The notes beneath the pieces were generated by a model. It was not told the DNA's origin and searched no databases. It worked only from the letters and a program-made list of their open reading frames with translations. The translations under genes were made by a program, and so were the position numbers. This document shows, in pieces, positions 33,164-42,562 of a DNA stretch of 64,000 nucleotides. Source of the DNA: Phycisphaerales bacterium (lineage in GTDB: Bacteria; Planctomycetota; Phycisphaerae; Phycisphaerales; UBA1924). The stretch lies in NCBI GenBank assembly GCA_020847535.1, contig JADLBU010000093.1:1-64000 (forward strand), read 5' to 3'. Position 1 is the first letter of the stretch, and each line of letters starts with the position of its first letter.

Positions 33164-33195
33164 AGAACCCCCGGTCCGACCGGGGGTTCTTGTTC
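33164..33195. terminator. Bidirectional terminator between the PEGA and S9 genes
   Basis: GAACCCCCGGT-CCG-ACCGGGGGTTC has an 11-bp stem. On the minus strand it is followed by a T-rich TTTCTTTC stretch and on the plus strand by TTGTTC. Confidence 0.75.
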
Positions 33196-33220
33196 ATGGG
33201 CGCTGGGCGTTGCCGCGGTG

Positions 33221-35230
33221 TCAATCCTTGATGGTCTTGTCCAGGAACTTGACCATCCTGTCCACGAACAGCAGGCGGTTCTCGAGCTTGGCGAACCCGT
33301 GGCCCTCATCGGGGCAGAAGACCAGCTCGGGATCATCACCGCGCTTCTGGAGGGCGACCGCGAGCTGCATCGCCTCCCCGACAGGTACGCGCGGGTCGTT
33401 GAGGCCGTGGGCGATCAGCATGGGGACGCGGATGTGGTCGAATTTGTTGAGCGGTGAGATGCTCGCCAGGAACTCGGGATCTGTGAGCGGCCCGTACTCG
33501 ACCTCGCGCAGCTTGCGGCGATAGCCGCTGGTCTGCTCGAGGAAGGTCTTCATGTTGACGATGCCGACGACGTTGACGCCGGCGCCGAAGATGGGGTTGC
33601 CGGACTGGTGATCCTCGACGAGGCAGGCGACGGACATGAAGCCGCCGTAGGAGCCGCCGTAGGTGGCGATCTTCCCGGATTTGGCGTAGTTCTCCTTGAC
33701 GAGCCAGCGGGCGGCCTCGACGCCGTCCTTGACCGAGTCCCAGCGCCTCTTGTAGTCATCCATCATCAGGAACGAGCGGCCGTAGCCCGAGGAGCCGCGG
33801 ACGTTGGGCTGCATGACGCCGTAGCCGCGGGCGACCAGGTACTGCGTGGTGGTGCTGAACTGCGGCCGCGACTGGCTCTCGGGGCCGCCGTGGTAGTTCA
33901 CGATGAACGGGATGGGGGTGCCCGCCTTGGCGCCCGCGGGGAGGAAGACGAACGCGGGGATCTCGACGCCGTCGAAGCTCTTGTACTTGACCAGCTGCGG
34001 CAGGGGGAAGGTCTTGAGATCGATCCCCTGGGTGTCGGTGAAGGTGATCTGCTTGGAGGCGACCCTCGCCGAACCGCTGACTTCCGTGGGGACGGTGTAG
34101 CTGTAGGCGACGCCGGCGGTGCGTGAGTTGCTGAGCGACCAGGTGATGGTGCGGTTGCGGATGTCGGCGACCGAGACGACGCCCTTCTCGATCGGGGGCA
34201 GGGCGATCCCGTTGAACTCGGGTAGCTTGAAGAGGTAGAGGACCCCGTAGCCATCCTCGTTGGTGACGACCGACATCATGCCGCGGTCGTGGCTGATGCC
34301 GGCGCTGTCGATCTCGAACTTGGCGAGCCGCGTGATGGGCTGGGTGACAGCGCCGGAGGCCAGATCCTTGACGAAGAGCTGTTTGCGGCCGTCGGCGATG
34401 TCCGAGAGCATGACGAGCTTGGTCTCATCGGGGAGCAGGCCGACGATCTCATCGGCGCTGGTGCCTCCGGCGGGCGAGCCGGGGACGCTGATGGCCTGTT
34501 CCTTGAGCTCACCGCTGGCGACATCAAAGGTGTAGACGCTGGTGTCCGATGAGCTGATGTACTGCTGGACGATGAGCGTCTTGCCGTCCTTGGAGGCATC
34601 TCCGACGGCCCAGGTGCCCTCCTTGCCGAAGAGCTTGGTGGCCTTGCCCTTGGCGTTCTGTCCGCCGCCCTGGGCCTGCGAGTCCGACGCGAAGTCATAG
34701 CGGTAGATGTAGAAGTCGTTGGGGCTGGCGTCGTTGGCGGTGAAGTAGAAGCCCGATGAGTCGTCCAGCCAGTGGTTGAGGGCGTGCTGGACGCGGGGGT
34801 TCTCCGTGAGCGGGATCGCCGCGCCATCGTGGCCGAGGAGATAGAGCTGGTTGTTCTCGTTGCCTCCGACGGCGGCGGACATCAGCACGCGCTTGCCATC
34901 GGGCGAGACCGAGTAGTTCGAGATGCCATCCTTGAAGGAGCTGAGCTTCTCCATCCCGCCGGCGGCGGCATCGGCCCTGCCGGTCTTGGAGCGATAGAGC
35001 TGGTTGATGCCGTCGGGCCAGTCGATGGTGTAGAGCGTGCCGTCGGGGAGGATCGTGGGCCGCGAGGGCGTCCGGATCTTCATGAACTTGTCGATGCCGG
35101 GCGCGGCGGCCGATCCGGTCGCGGGCTGTGCCGGCGATTCGGGCCGCGTCATGCCCGCGGCGGCCCCGGACAGGCCTGCGGCGGCCAGGACGATCAGGAC
35201 GGAACGGACGATCGGACTCGACACATTCAT
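33221..35230 (-). CDS. S9-family prolyl oligopeptidase-like secreted peptidase
   Basis: A 669-residue exported serine peptidase. An N-terminal signal peptide (MNVSSPIVRSVLIVLAAAG) precedes a beta-propeller region with SPDGKRVLM-type repeats (about 60-400). The alpha/beta-hydrolase domain carries YGGSYGGFMS (nucleophile Ser527), HGLNDPRVP (Asp) and CPDEGHGF (His). It fits dipeptidyl-peptidase or acylaminoacyl-peptidase types. The ATG at 35230 follows GGAGCTTGTC and is preferred over an ATG four codons upstream, which overlaps that site. Confidence 0.9.
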   Translation of the reverse strand: MNVSSPIVRSVLIVLAAAGLSGAAAGMTRPESPAQPATGSAAAPGIDKFMKIRTPSRPTILPDGTLYTIDWPDGINQLYRSKTGRADAAAGGMEKLSSFKDGISNYSVSPDGKRVLMSAAVGGNENNQLYLLGHDGAAIPLTENPRVQHALNHWLDDSSGFYFTANDASPNDFYIYRYDFASDSQAQGGGQNAKGKATKLFGKEGTWAVGDASKDGKTLIVQQYISSSDTSVYTFDVASGELKEQAISVPGSPAGGTSADEIVGLLPDETKLVMLSDIADGRKQLFVKDLASGAVTQPITRLAKFEIDSAGISHDRGMMSVVTNEDGYGVLYLFKLPEFNGIALPPIEKGVVSVADIRNRTITWSLSNSRTAGVAYSYTVPTEVSGSARVASKQITFTDTQGIDLKTFPLPQLVKYKSFDGVEIPAFVFLPAGAKAGTPIPFIVNYHGGPESQSRPQFSTTTQYLVARGYGVMQPNVRGSSGYGRSFLMMDDYKRRWDSVKDGVEAARWLVKENYAKSGKIATYGGSYGGFMSVACLVEDHQSGNPIFGAGVNVVGIVNMKTFLEQTSGYRRKLREVEYGPLTDPEFLASISPLNKFDHIRVPMLIAHGLNDPRVPVGEAMQLAVALQKRGDDPELVFCPDEGHGFAKLENRLLFVDRMVKFLDKTIKD

Positions 35231-35336
35231 GACAAGCTCCATCAGTCGTTCGGACAGGGCCTTTCCCACCGGCCCCGCCCGCGAGACGCTCCCCAACCGT
35301 GCGGACAGGTGTTGGACAGGTTACCTGGAATCAGGT

Positions 35337-35576
35337 TCAGCGGAAGAGCAGGAAGAAGAGGAAACCGGTGATCAGCACCGATGCGGTGACGAAGATCCAG
35401 CCCGGGGTCTTCTGGTCGGCCTGCGAGAGGACGTGGCCGCACTTGTGGCACCACTCGGCCTCGTCGTAGATGTCGGCGTTGCACTTGGGGCAGGGGCGTG
35501 TTTCCCCGCCGAATCGCTCGACGTCCGACTCTTGCGGATTGTCGGCATCGCCGCGATCCTCGCGTTGGCTGGGCAT
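35337..35576 (-). CDS. Small zinc-ribbon membrane protein
   Basis: A 79-residue protein with a zinc ribbon (RPCPKCNADIYDEAEWCHKCG) and one C-terminal membrane helix, WIFVTASVLITGFLFFLLF. The start at 35576 has GGAGGT six bases upstream, a near-perfect ribosome site, so longer in-frame starts are unlikely. Function unknown; such ribbon-plus-helix proteins are common in planctomycetes. Confidence 0.75.
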   Translation of the reverse strand: MPSQREDRGDADNPQESDVERFGGETRPCPKCNADIYDEAEWCHKCGHVLSQADQKTPGWIFVTASVLITGFLFFLLFR

Positions 35577-36022
35577 GACTGGACCTCCGCAGCATGACAC
35601 TTTGCAGGACATGGCGGAATGGTAGCGAGGGGTCGGCCGGGCCGGGTTTTACAGCCCCGCTTGCAAGTGGCCTGCTGCTGCGGTGGGGTGTCCGATGTGT
35701 TGCAGGGTTGAAACCCCCGCCCAACTTGTGGTCGGGACGGGGGTGGAGGGAAATGAGGTGGGCCGACCGGCACCGGAAGCCGGCAGCCCCCTGCTAGCCG
35801 CGGCTTTTACACGCGGAAGTGAAAGAACCGGCCGGGATTGGCCTTTTTTCTTTGCAGGGAAGTGAGGTGGCGTCGACCCGCGCAATGCCTACGCGGCGGA
35901 GCGCATGAAAGAGTCACCTTTGGGCAAGAGATGCGCCGATGAATGCAGTGCCGGAGGCGCCGTCACGCGCCGGGTCGTTGTGGCCCGGTGAAGGCGGAGA
36001 TGTCCTGGAAGGGAGATGCGGC
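35577..36022. other. Gene-poor intergenic stretch
   Basis: This stretch of 446 bases lies between divergent genes. It holds GC-rich imperfect inverted repeats (around 35712-35745, CCCCCG...CGGGGG; and 35765-35790, ACCGGCACCGGAAGCCGG) and a TTTTTTC run at 35845-35851. No convincing ORF is seen; the 60-70 codon frames have no family-like pattern. The promoters of both flanking genes must be here, but none stands out. Confidence 0.5.
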
Positions 36023-37276
36023 ATGGAAGCCGAATGCGCACGCCGCGCCAAGGTCGAACAGTTGCTCGGGCTCGCCGGAACGTACAAGGGCCTCAACCGC
36101 CGACAACTTGCCGAAGCGCTTGGACGGGACCAGACCAAACTGTCACCGCCCTCGGGCAACCCCAAGCTCGACTATCTCATCAGGCTCGCCGAGATCCTCG
36201 ACTGGCATGTCGGGGATGTTGCCGAGGCGATCTGGGATGAGCTGGGCGCCGATGACGATCCGAACAGCGCTGCGCGTGCCGCTGGATACGCGGAGCTTAA
36301 CGAGCGGGCGCGAGCGGCGCACCGCGAAGGCGATTTTTCCGGCATGATCGCCGCCGCCCGCCAGATGTGGGGAATCGCCGACACGCCGCAGCAGCGAGCC
36401 CAGGCCATGCTGCGGGAATCGGGCGGCTGGGATGGCCTGGGCCGCTACGCCAAGGAACTCGAGGTTCTGCGCCGCGGGCTGATCGAGTCTCCGATCGAGA
36501 CCGACACGCGGCTGCTCCTGACCGCCAACCTCGCCAACACGTACTTCACGCTGGGGCACCTGCTCGAAGGCCGTGCGATCGCCAGGGATCTTGTGGACCG
36601 GCTGTCGGCGGATCGGCCGACGGCGCGAGTCCCCAGGGCCGCGATGGCCTTCTCTCTCTACGTCCTGGGCAATGCCTCCCGAAGCCTCTCGGCCCAGGAG
36701 CCGGGGAGCGCTGAAGCGCACGCCTCGGATGCGATCCGGGCGTATAACGCATCTTCGGACATGTACCTGGCGCTGGCCGATGAGTTCGGCAACGCGGCCT
36801 GGCGCGGGATCGCCAACACATGCGCCGGCGGCATCATCGTCTGCGAGACGGAGCTGGGGATGCGAACCCCGGCCGACGCGATCGGAGAACTCACCGACGG
36901 GCTCGGCGCTGTCATCGATGCCTCCGATGGTCTGATCGGGGACCGCCTGGAGAGTTACGGCTGGTGGTGCGTGTTCGGATGCGAGACCGCACAGCGGCAC
37001 TTGTGCGGGCGCGATTTGGCAAGGTCGGTGGCGATCTTCACGAACAAGGGCTACGAGATCGCCGATCGTCTGAGCAACTGGGCGATGCGCGAGCGGCTCT
37101 TCACGCTCGAATACATGCAGCGGCAGAGATCGGCGGAAGAGGGCGAATCGCCGGATGAATGGGCGATCGACCAGGAGGAAGTGAAAGTGATCGTGGGGAC
37201 CATGGGGCGTTTCCCGATGTTCCGTTCGACGGGCTGGAGGATTCTCCAGTCGGCAACCGTGGTGGATGGGCGGTAA
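36023..37276 (+). CDS. HTH regulator with TPR-like helical repeats
   Basis: A 417-residue protein. Residues about 24-70 form a helix-turn-helix (LNRRQLAEALGRDQTKLSPP, then LDYLIRLAEILDW). The rest is all-helical and TPR-like (YAKELEVLRRGLIESPIETD, LLLTANLANTYFTLGHLLEG), the architecture of peptide- or signal-sensing regulators. The ATG at 36023 has GGGAG upstream; an in-frame ATG at 35939 lacks one. The next gene follows 13 bases later and encodes a PEP-CTERM protein, so this may control or sense its partner. Function inferred. Confidence 0.65.
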   Translation: MEAECARRAKVEQLLGLAGTYKGLNRRQLAEALGRDQTKLSPPSGNPKLDYLIRLAEILDWHVGDVAEAIWDELGADDDPNSAARAAGYAELNERARAAHREGDFSGMIAAARQMWGIADTPQQRAQAMLRESGGWDGLGRYAKELEVLRRGLIESPIETDTRLLLTANLANTYFTLGHLLEGRAIARDLVDRLSADRPTARVPRAAMAFSLYVLGNASRSLSAQEPGSAEAHASDAIRAYNASSDMYLALADEFGNAAWRGIANTCAGGIIVCETELGMRTPADAIGELTDGLGAVIDASDGLIGDRLESYGWWCVFGCETAQRHLCGRDLARSVAIFTNKGYEIADRLSNWAMRERLFTLEYMQRQRSAEEGESPDEWAIDQEEVKVIVGTMGRFPMFRSTGWRILQSATVVDGR

Positions 37277-37289
37277 CGGAGGGACACCC

Positions 37290-37877
37290 ATGAAGACGAC
37301 AGCACACACCACAAGTGGAACTGGGCCGGTGCACAGCCGGCTGCTCGCCGCCGGGATCGCCGTGTTGATCGCGACCGCCGGGACAGCCCTGGGGCAGCAC
37401 GGCAGCTTCGGTTCGGCGGGGAATTCCGGTTCGAACGGCGGGCCCAAGAAGGGTCACAACGAACAGGGTCGGCTCACCGGGCCGGGTGGCGCTACCGCGG
37501 ACGTCGGGAGCAACGGCAACCAGGGCAGTACCGTCGGCGGCGGCGTCTGGAATGGTGGCGGTGATGACGATGGCAAGATGACCTCCGGCGGCGGCGGCGG
37601 GTTCTTCGATGCCGTGGATGACCTGATCGACGGCCCCGATGAGGCGGCCGACCGGATGCAATCGGAGTTCGACCACCAGGGCGAGAGCGGACGCATGGAG
37701 ACGACCACCGGTCATGGAACGCGCCTGACCCCGACGGTGACGTTCGAGTCCGGTTCGAAGCTGGGTCTGCCCACCGATCACCCCCGTTCGGGGCAGGTTC
37801 CCGAGCCGGGCGTCCCGTTGGTGCTCGCCGCGGCTTTCTGGTCGGCCGGGCGTCGTCGCAGGCCCGAATCGCGCTGA
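37290..37877 (+). CDS. PEP-CTERM surface protein, Gly/Asn/Ser-rich
   Basis: A 195-residue secreted protein with signal peptide (LLAAGIAVLIATAGTALG), a low-complexity Gly/Ser/Asn central region, and a C-terminal VPEPG-hydrophobic-RRRR sorting signal of exosortase substrates. GGAGGG five bases before the ATG is a strong ribosome site. It is downstream of, and likely cotranscribed with, the HTH-TPR gene. No catalytic motif; a matrix or surface role is inferred. The exosortase is not in this window. Confidence 0.75.
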   Translation: MKTTAHTTSGTGPVHSRLLAAGIAVLIATAGTALGQHGSFGSAGNSGSNGGPKKGHNEQGRLTGPGGATADVGSNGNQGSTVGGGVWNGGGDDDGKMTSGGGGGFFDAVDDLIDGPDEAADRMQSEFDHQGESGRMETTTGHGTRLTPTVTFESGSKLGLPTDHPRSGQVPEPGVPLVLAAAFWSAGRRRRPESR

Positions 37878-38048
37878 TTTCGTGCGTTTGTCGGGCTATG
37901 GCAGATCATCACATAACCTCATCCGGATCTTCTCCCGGACGGGGGGCGTACAGTCTTGCGTGGGTATAGCCGCGCTGGATTTGGAATCGATGTGTAACCA
38001 GGCGCGGACGGCCTGCCGATACAACACCCCGGAGACCGGGTCGTTGCC

Positions 38049-41000
38049 ATGCCCAACGGATCGCCGCTGAGTTCCACGCCGGTGACGACTTCCGCCGCGC
38101 CTACCAAAGGCGGCGCGGGTGATGTCGGTGTCATTATCCGGACACTTGAGGGGATTCGCCGTCGGGCCTGGCTCCTGCTGCTGGTGGCAGGGGTCGCGGT
38201 CATCGTCGGGATCGCCGGGGCGATCCTCTGGTCGGCCGCTCTGATCGATTTCTATCTTCGCGGACCGGCCATGCTGCGGCTGGCGCTCCTCATCCTGAGC
38301 CTGATAGGGCTGTGGGTGTTGATCCGCCGGCAGTTGTCGCCGGTGTTTGCGTTCAAGCCATCGTTGACGGAGCTGGCTCTGCGGCTGGAGCGGACGCCCG
38401 AGGGCAAGAAGGCAGGGCTCGAGGGGATACTTGCCTCGGGGCTTGAACTGGCGAGCCGGCTCGCGGATCGGCGAACCGATGCAGCGCGAGCGGGGCGAGC
38501 GGTTGAAGAGGCGCTGACGAAGTTCAGGTCATCCAATGCCGCAACGCACGTTCTGCGGGGACGGGCGGCGTGGCGAGCCGTCGGAATTGCGGCGATCCTC
38601 GTGCTGCCGGGGCTGGTGCTTGCGATGTGGCGTCCTGACCTGGCGCGCATCGGCATCGAGCGGATCTTGACTCCATGGACCGGCGCGGCGTGGCCTCGGC
38701 GCACGCACCTCGCGGATGTGACGGGGATTGCAGCGCACTCATCGCGATCTTCGCTTCCGGTGCGCGCGGTGGTGAGACACACGTATGGCGGCGGTTACAC
38801 TCCCGATGTGTGGGTGAAGTTCCGGACGATCGTCGACGGCCGCGCGGGAGAGTGGAGACGGGAACTCTTGACGCCCCAGGGCCGGCAGGGCAATTCGATC
38901 GACGGATCGATCAGCGGCGACCTGGTCGAGCGGCTCATCGAGCCGGCGCCCGAAGCGCGCGAGGGGGTTGATCTCGCCACGGCGATCGTCGAGGTCGAGT
39001 ACGGGTTCATCAGCACCGACGATGAGACGGGGATGGGCAGGATCCGGCTGGTGGAGCCCCCGGTGATCGTGCGAACGGAGCTGGATGTCGAGCTTCCGGC
39101 GTATGCGGCATCGTTGCGCACGGGGTCGGCGGTCGGCGCGTTTGTCTCGGGGCGGCAGGAGATCTCGGAAGGCTCGGCGATCACCTCGGTGGGTTCGGTG
39201 CTCGCGGGCTCTCGCGTCACGGTGCATGCGATCCTGAATAAGACGGTGGCAACGCCCGCCGCCGGGCCAGGACCGATGTTCTCGGGGGAAGCCCCCGCGG
39301 ATGCATCGCTGGTGGCGTCGGGTTCGCGGTGGACGCTCTCGTTCACGGCGGAGGAATCGGCACGCATCTCGTTGCTCCTGGAAGATGAGTTCGGGATCCC
39401 CAGCCCGTCGGAGGTGGTGCTGGCGCTCTCGGTGCTGGCCGATCAGCCGCCCAGCGCGGCGGTGTTGACACCGGCGCAGGATGAGGGTGTGCTTCCGACG
39501 GCGACCGTGGGGATTATCGGTGAGGGCCGGGACGATGTCGGCCTGTCGTGGACGGGGATCGAGCACCGGCTGGTTCGCGGGTTGTCGGGTTCGCTGGGCG
39601 CGGCAGCGCCGGCTGGGAGCGTGGTCGAGTTGTCGAGGTGGAGCGCTTCGGATGCAGGCGCGACAGGCGGCCTGGAGGCGCGCGTCGAGGCGAGTCTCAA
39701 GCTCGAAACCCTCTCGGTCAAGCCCGGGGATGAGGTGGTTCTTGCGGCGGTTGCCAAGGATGGATTCCTGCACGATGGCGCTGAGCACGAGGTCGTGAGT
39801 TCCGCGCCGCGGCGGCTGCTCGTGATCTCCGAGGCCCAGCTCACCGAGCAGGTCCGCAGCGAGCTCGCGGCGGTGCGCGACTCGGCGATCCGGCTCGATC
39901 GGGACCAGGATGAACTGACGCGCCGTGCGGCACAGCTGACCGCGGGCCAGCAGGAATCGGCGCAGCGCTCGATCACGCAGCGGCTGTCCCCGCCGGCCGA
40001 GCTTCTGGAGCGTTTGGCGCAACGGGTCGAGCGCAACGGTGTTTCGGACCAGGCCCTGGGCGGGATGCTCAAGGATGCGGGCGAGACGCTGGAGGCCGCC
40101 GCGAAGGCCTCCGAGGAAGCGGCCGAGGCGCTGGAGAGATCCGACCGCAAGACCGCCGCCGGCGAGGATCCGGCCGAGGAGGACCGGCAGGCCAAGACCG
40201 CCCAGGATGACGTGCGTGAGGAACTGACCCGCGTCGTCGGGATGCTCGATCGCGGGCAGGATGCCTGGACGGTGCGGCGCGAGGTTCAGCGGCTCGCCAG
40301 CCAGCAGCGAGAGTTGCTCGAGCAGACACAGGATGCAGGCCAATCGACCGCGGGCAAGCCCGCCGATGCGCTCACCCAGCAGGAGCGCGAGCGGCTGGCG
40401 CAGCTCGCCCAGCGCCAGCAGGAGCTCTCGGCGCGCACCGAGGCGGCGATCGAGTCATTGGAAGAACGGGCCAAGGCGCTCGAGCAAAGCGATCCCGGCC
40501 AGGCGGCGGCGATGAAGCAGGCCGCGCAGCAGGCCCGCCAGCAGAAGACGACCGCCGGCCAGCGTCGCGCTGCGCAGGACATCAAGGACAACCGCACGCA
40601 GTCGGCCAACGAGCTGCAGGAGAAGGCCGCCGAGGCGCTCGAGCAGATGCTTCAGCAGTTCGACCAGTCCGAGCGGCAACGCGATGAAGCGCTGCGGCGC
40701 GTGCTTGCGGAGCTGGCCCAGCAGATCGAAGCATTGATCGCTCAGCAGAACAGCGAGATCGAGGCGCTCGCCGGCGCCGGCTCCGAGCCCGCGGCCAAGG
40801 GCCTGGATGCCGGGATGATCTCGCTTCACTCGGCGACCCTCGGGCTTGCCGATTCGGTTCGCGATGGGGCGCGCGAGACGCGTCCGATTGCCTCACCGCT
40901 CTCGGTGGCGAGCGATGCCCAGCGGCAGGCGATCTCGGAGCTGCGCCGGCCGACGGCATCGGCGGACAAGACGCGCGAGCACGAACAGGCGAGCCTGACG

Positions 41001-41807
41001 CGGCTCAGGGAAGCTCAGGAACTGGCCAGCAAGCTGGATGAGCAGGCCCAGCAGCGCGACCAGACCCGCCAGCGCGGCCAGATCCTGGAGGCGTATCGCG
41101 CTGCGCTCGAGGAGCAATCGGTGATCGCCGCCGAGACCGCGCCGATCGTCGGTAAGGCCTTGGATCGCCGTCAGCGCGCCACCGCTCGCGCCCTGGGAGA
41201 GCGCGAGGAGGCCCTGCGAGCCACGCTCGAGGAGCTTCGCAAAAAGAACACCGACATCGAGGACACGATCATCTTCAGCTATGCCCACGACCAGCTCGAT
41301 GGTCTGCTCATGCGAGCCGCCGATGCGCTGCGTGGAGGTGGCGCGAGCAAGGGAACGCAGCGCGACCAGGCCTCCGCCGTGACGCTGCTCAAGTCGCTCG
41401 TGCAGGCGCTGGCCGCAAGCTCCCAGTCTTCGGATCCGTTCCGAGAGGGCGCCGATGAGGGTCAGCCGCAGGAAGATGGCGGCGGTGGAGGGGCGGGCGG
41501 CGCGGGAGGCAACAAGCCCAAGCTGATCCCTGAAATCGCGGAGCTCCAGGGCCTCCGCGGTTTGCAGGAGATCGCCCGGGATCGCACGCGAGCGGCGTCG
41601 GAAGCCGGTGCCGAGGCGGCCGACGATGAGCTTGCCGACTTGCAGAAGTTCCAGCGTGAGATCGCCGACAAGGCCAAGAAGCTGATCGAGAAGTTCAACA
41701 ATCCCGAGAATGGACCGCCGCCACCCGAGGGCGATGCCAAGCCCGAGAACGGGGATCAGGATCAGCCGCAGAACCCGCCGAACGAGCAAGGAGCGCAGGA
41801 GCCATGA
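38049..41807 (+). CDS. Large membrane protein with long coiled coil (DUF4175-like)
   Basis: A 1252-residue protein. Two membrane helices at about 40-92 and a third at about 178-198 frame a cytosolic segment. Residues 200-590 are beta-rich and extracytoplasmic. Residues 590-1170 are Gln/Glu/Ala-rich coiled coil (many AQQ, ELAQ and REEL heptads). The layout recalls DUF4175/TIGR02302 proteins, often located near MoxR ATPase and von Willebrand-domain genes, but none of those is present here. It is first of four genes linked by ATGA overlaps. Role unknown; an envelope scaffold is inferred. Confidence 0.7.
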   Translation: MPNGSPLSSTPVTTSAAPTKGGAGDVGVIIRTLEGIRRRAWLLLLVAGVAVIVGIAGAILWSAALIDFYLRGPAMLRLALLILSLIGLWVLIRRQLSPVFAFKPSLTELALRLERTPEGKKAGLEGILASGLELASRLADRRTDAARAGRAVEEALTKFRSSNAATHVLRGRAAWRAVGIAAILVLPGLVLAMWRPDLARIGIERILTPWTGAAWPRRTHLADVTGIAAHSSRSSLPVRAVVRHTYGGGYTPDVWVKFRTIVDGRAGEWRRELLTPQGRQGNSIDGSISGDLVERLIEPAPEAREGVDLATAIVEVEYGFISTDDETGMGRIRLVEPPVIVRTELDVELPAYAASLRTGSAVGAFVSGRQEISEGSAITSVGSVLAGSRVTVHAILNKTVATPAAGPGPMFSGEAPADASLVASGSRWTLSFTAEESARISLLLEDEFGIPSPSEVVLALSVLADQPPSAAVLTPAQDEGVLPTATVGIIGEGRDDVGLSWTGIEHRLVRGLSGSLGAAAPAGSVVELSRWSASDAGATGGLEARVEASLKLETLSVKPGDEVVLAAVAKDGFLHDGAEHEVVSSAPRRLLVISEAQLTEQVRSELAAVRDSAIRLDRDQDELTRRAAQLTAGQQESAQRSITQRLSPPAELLERLAQRVERNGVSDQALGGMLKDAGETLEAAAKASEEAAEALERSDRKTAAGEDPAEEDRQAKTAQDDVREELTRVVGMLDRGQDAWTVRREVQRLASQQRELLEQTQDAGQSTAGKPADALTQQERERLAQLAQRQQELSARTEAAIESLEERAKALEQSDPGQAAAMKQAAQQARQQKTTAGQRRAAQDIKDNRTQSANELQEKAAEALEQMLQQFDQSERQRDEALRRVLAELAQQIEALIAQQNSEIEALAGAGSEPAAKGLDAGMISLHSATLGLADSVRDGARETRPIASPLSVASDAQRQAISELRRPTASADKTREHEQASLTRLREAQELASKLDEQAQQRDQTRQRGQILEAYRAALEEQSVIAAETAPIVGKALDRRQRATARALGEREEALRATLEELRKKNTDIEDTIIFSYAHDQLDGLLMRAADALRGGGASKGTQRDQASAVTLLKSLVQALAASSQSSDPFREGADEGQPQEDGGGGGAGGAGGNKPKLIPEIAELQGLRGLQEIARDRTRAASEAGAEAADDELADLQKFQREIADKAKKLIEKFNNPENGPPPPEGDAKPENGDQDQPQNPPNEQGAQEP

Positions 41808-42562
41808 AAATGATGCCGCTCCAGGCGATGTTCGCAGCCGCGGTGCTGTGGCAGCCCGCCGCGGCGGGGATCTGCCAACCGGCGAGCGAACCGGCCAAGC
41901 CATCGCAACCGGCGCAGGATGAGAAGAAGGAACCTCCGGCGGACGATGGCGGGCTTGGCTCGCTTGATGAATCGCTGGGACTGGAGAAGAAGCCCAAGAA
42001 ACTCACCGACGGTGAACCCGCGGTGGAATCCTCCGATCTCGACAAGCAACTGCGCGATGAGAACCCCGGGGATGACCTGACTCAGGCGGCCGCGCTGATG
42101 GACCGGGTCGCCGGACGACTGGAGAAGAGCAAGGACACGAGCCTGGCGACCCAGCGGATGCAGGAAGAGGCGATGCGCCGGCTCGACAAGCTCATCAGCG
42201 ATGCCAAGAAGCAGCGTCAGCAGCAGCAACAGAAGAAGCGTCCGCAGAACCAGCAGCAGCAACAGAACCAGGAACAGCAGCAGAGCGAGCAGCAGAAGCA
42301 GGCCTCCGAATCATCGCAGCAGAACCAGGACAACCAGGGCCAGGTGATCGACCCCGCCGCGCGGCGTGATGGGGCGCTGCGGAACGTCTCTCCGGGGGGC
42401 ACCGCGGCGTGGGGCAACTTGCCCGAGCACGTGCGATCTTCACTCATGCAGGGTTTCAGCGATCAGTTCAGCGCGATGTACCAGGCAATGACCGAGGCGT
42501 ATTACCGCAGGCTTGCCGAGGACCGGGCCAAGGCGGATCGACCCGCCGGAGGCAACCCATGA
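41804..42562 (+). CDS. Exported Gln-rich coiled-coil protein
   Basis: A 252-residue protein with a signal peptide (MFAAAVLWQPAAAG) and long low-complexity Gln tracts (about 145-180). A conserved-looking end, NLPEHVRSSLMQGFSDQF, then AMYQAMTEAYYRRLAED, is shared with short planctomycete proteins of unknown function. The ATG overlaps the stop of the upstream gene (ATGA) and the stop overlaps the next start. It probably interacts with the coiled coil encoded upstream (inference). Confidence 0.65.
   Translation: MKMMPLQAMFAAAVLWQPAAAGICQPASEPAKPSQPAQDEKKEPPADDGGLGSLDESLGLEKKPKKLTDGEPAVESSDLDKQLRDENPGDDLTQAAALMDRVAGRLEKSKDTSLATQRMQEEAMRRLDKLISDAKKQRQQQQQKKRPQNQQQQQNQEQQQSEQQKQASESSQQNQDNQGQVIDPAARRDGALRNVSPGGTAAWGNLPEHVRSSLMQGFSDQFSAMYQAMTEAYYRRLAEDRAKADRPAGGNP

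Noticed and set aside
35683-35865. 60-codon ORF in the intergenic stretch
   Set aside because: No ribosome site, no protein-like pattern and overlap with inverted repeats.
40200-41100. Gln/Glu-rich region considered as a spurious repeat
   Set aside because: Heptad-like periodicity and an unbroken frame support a real coiled coil.
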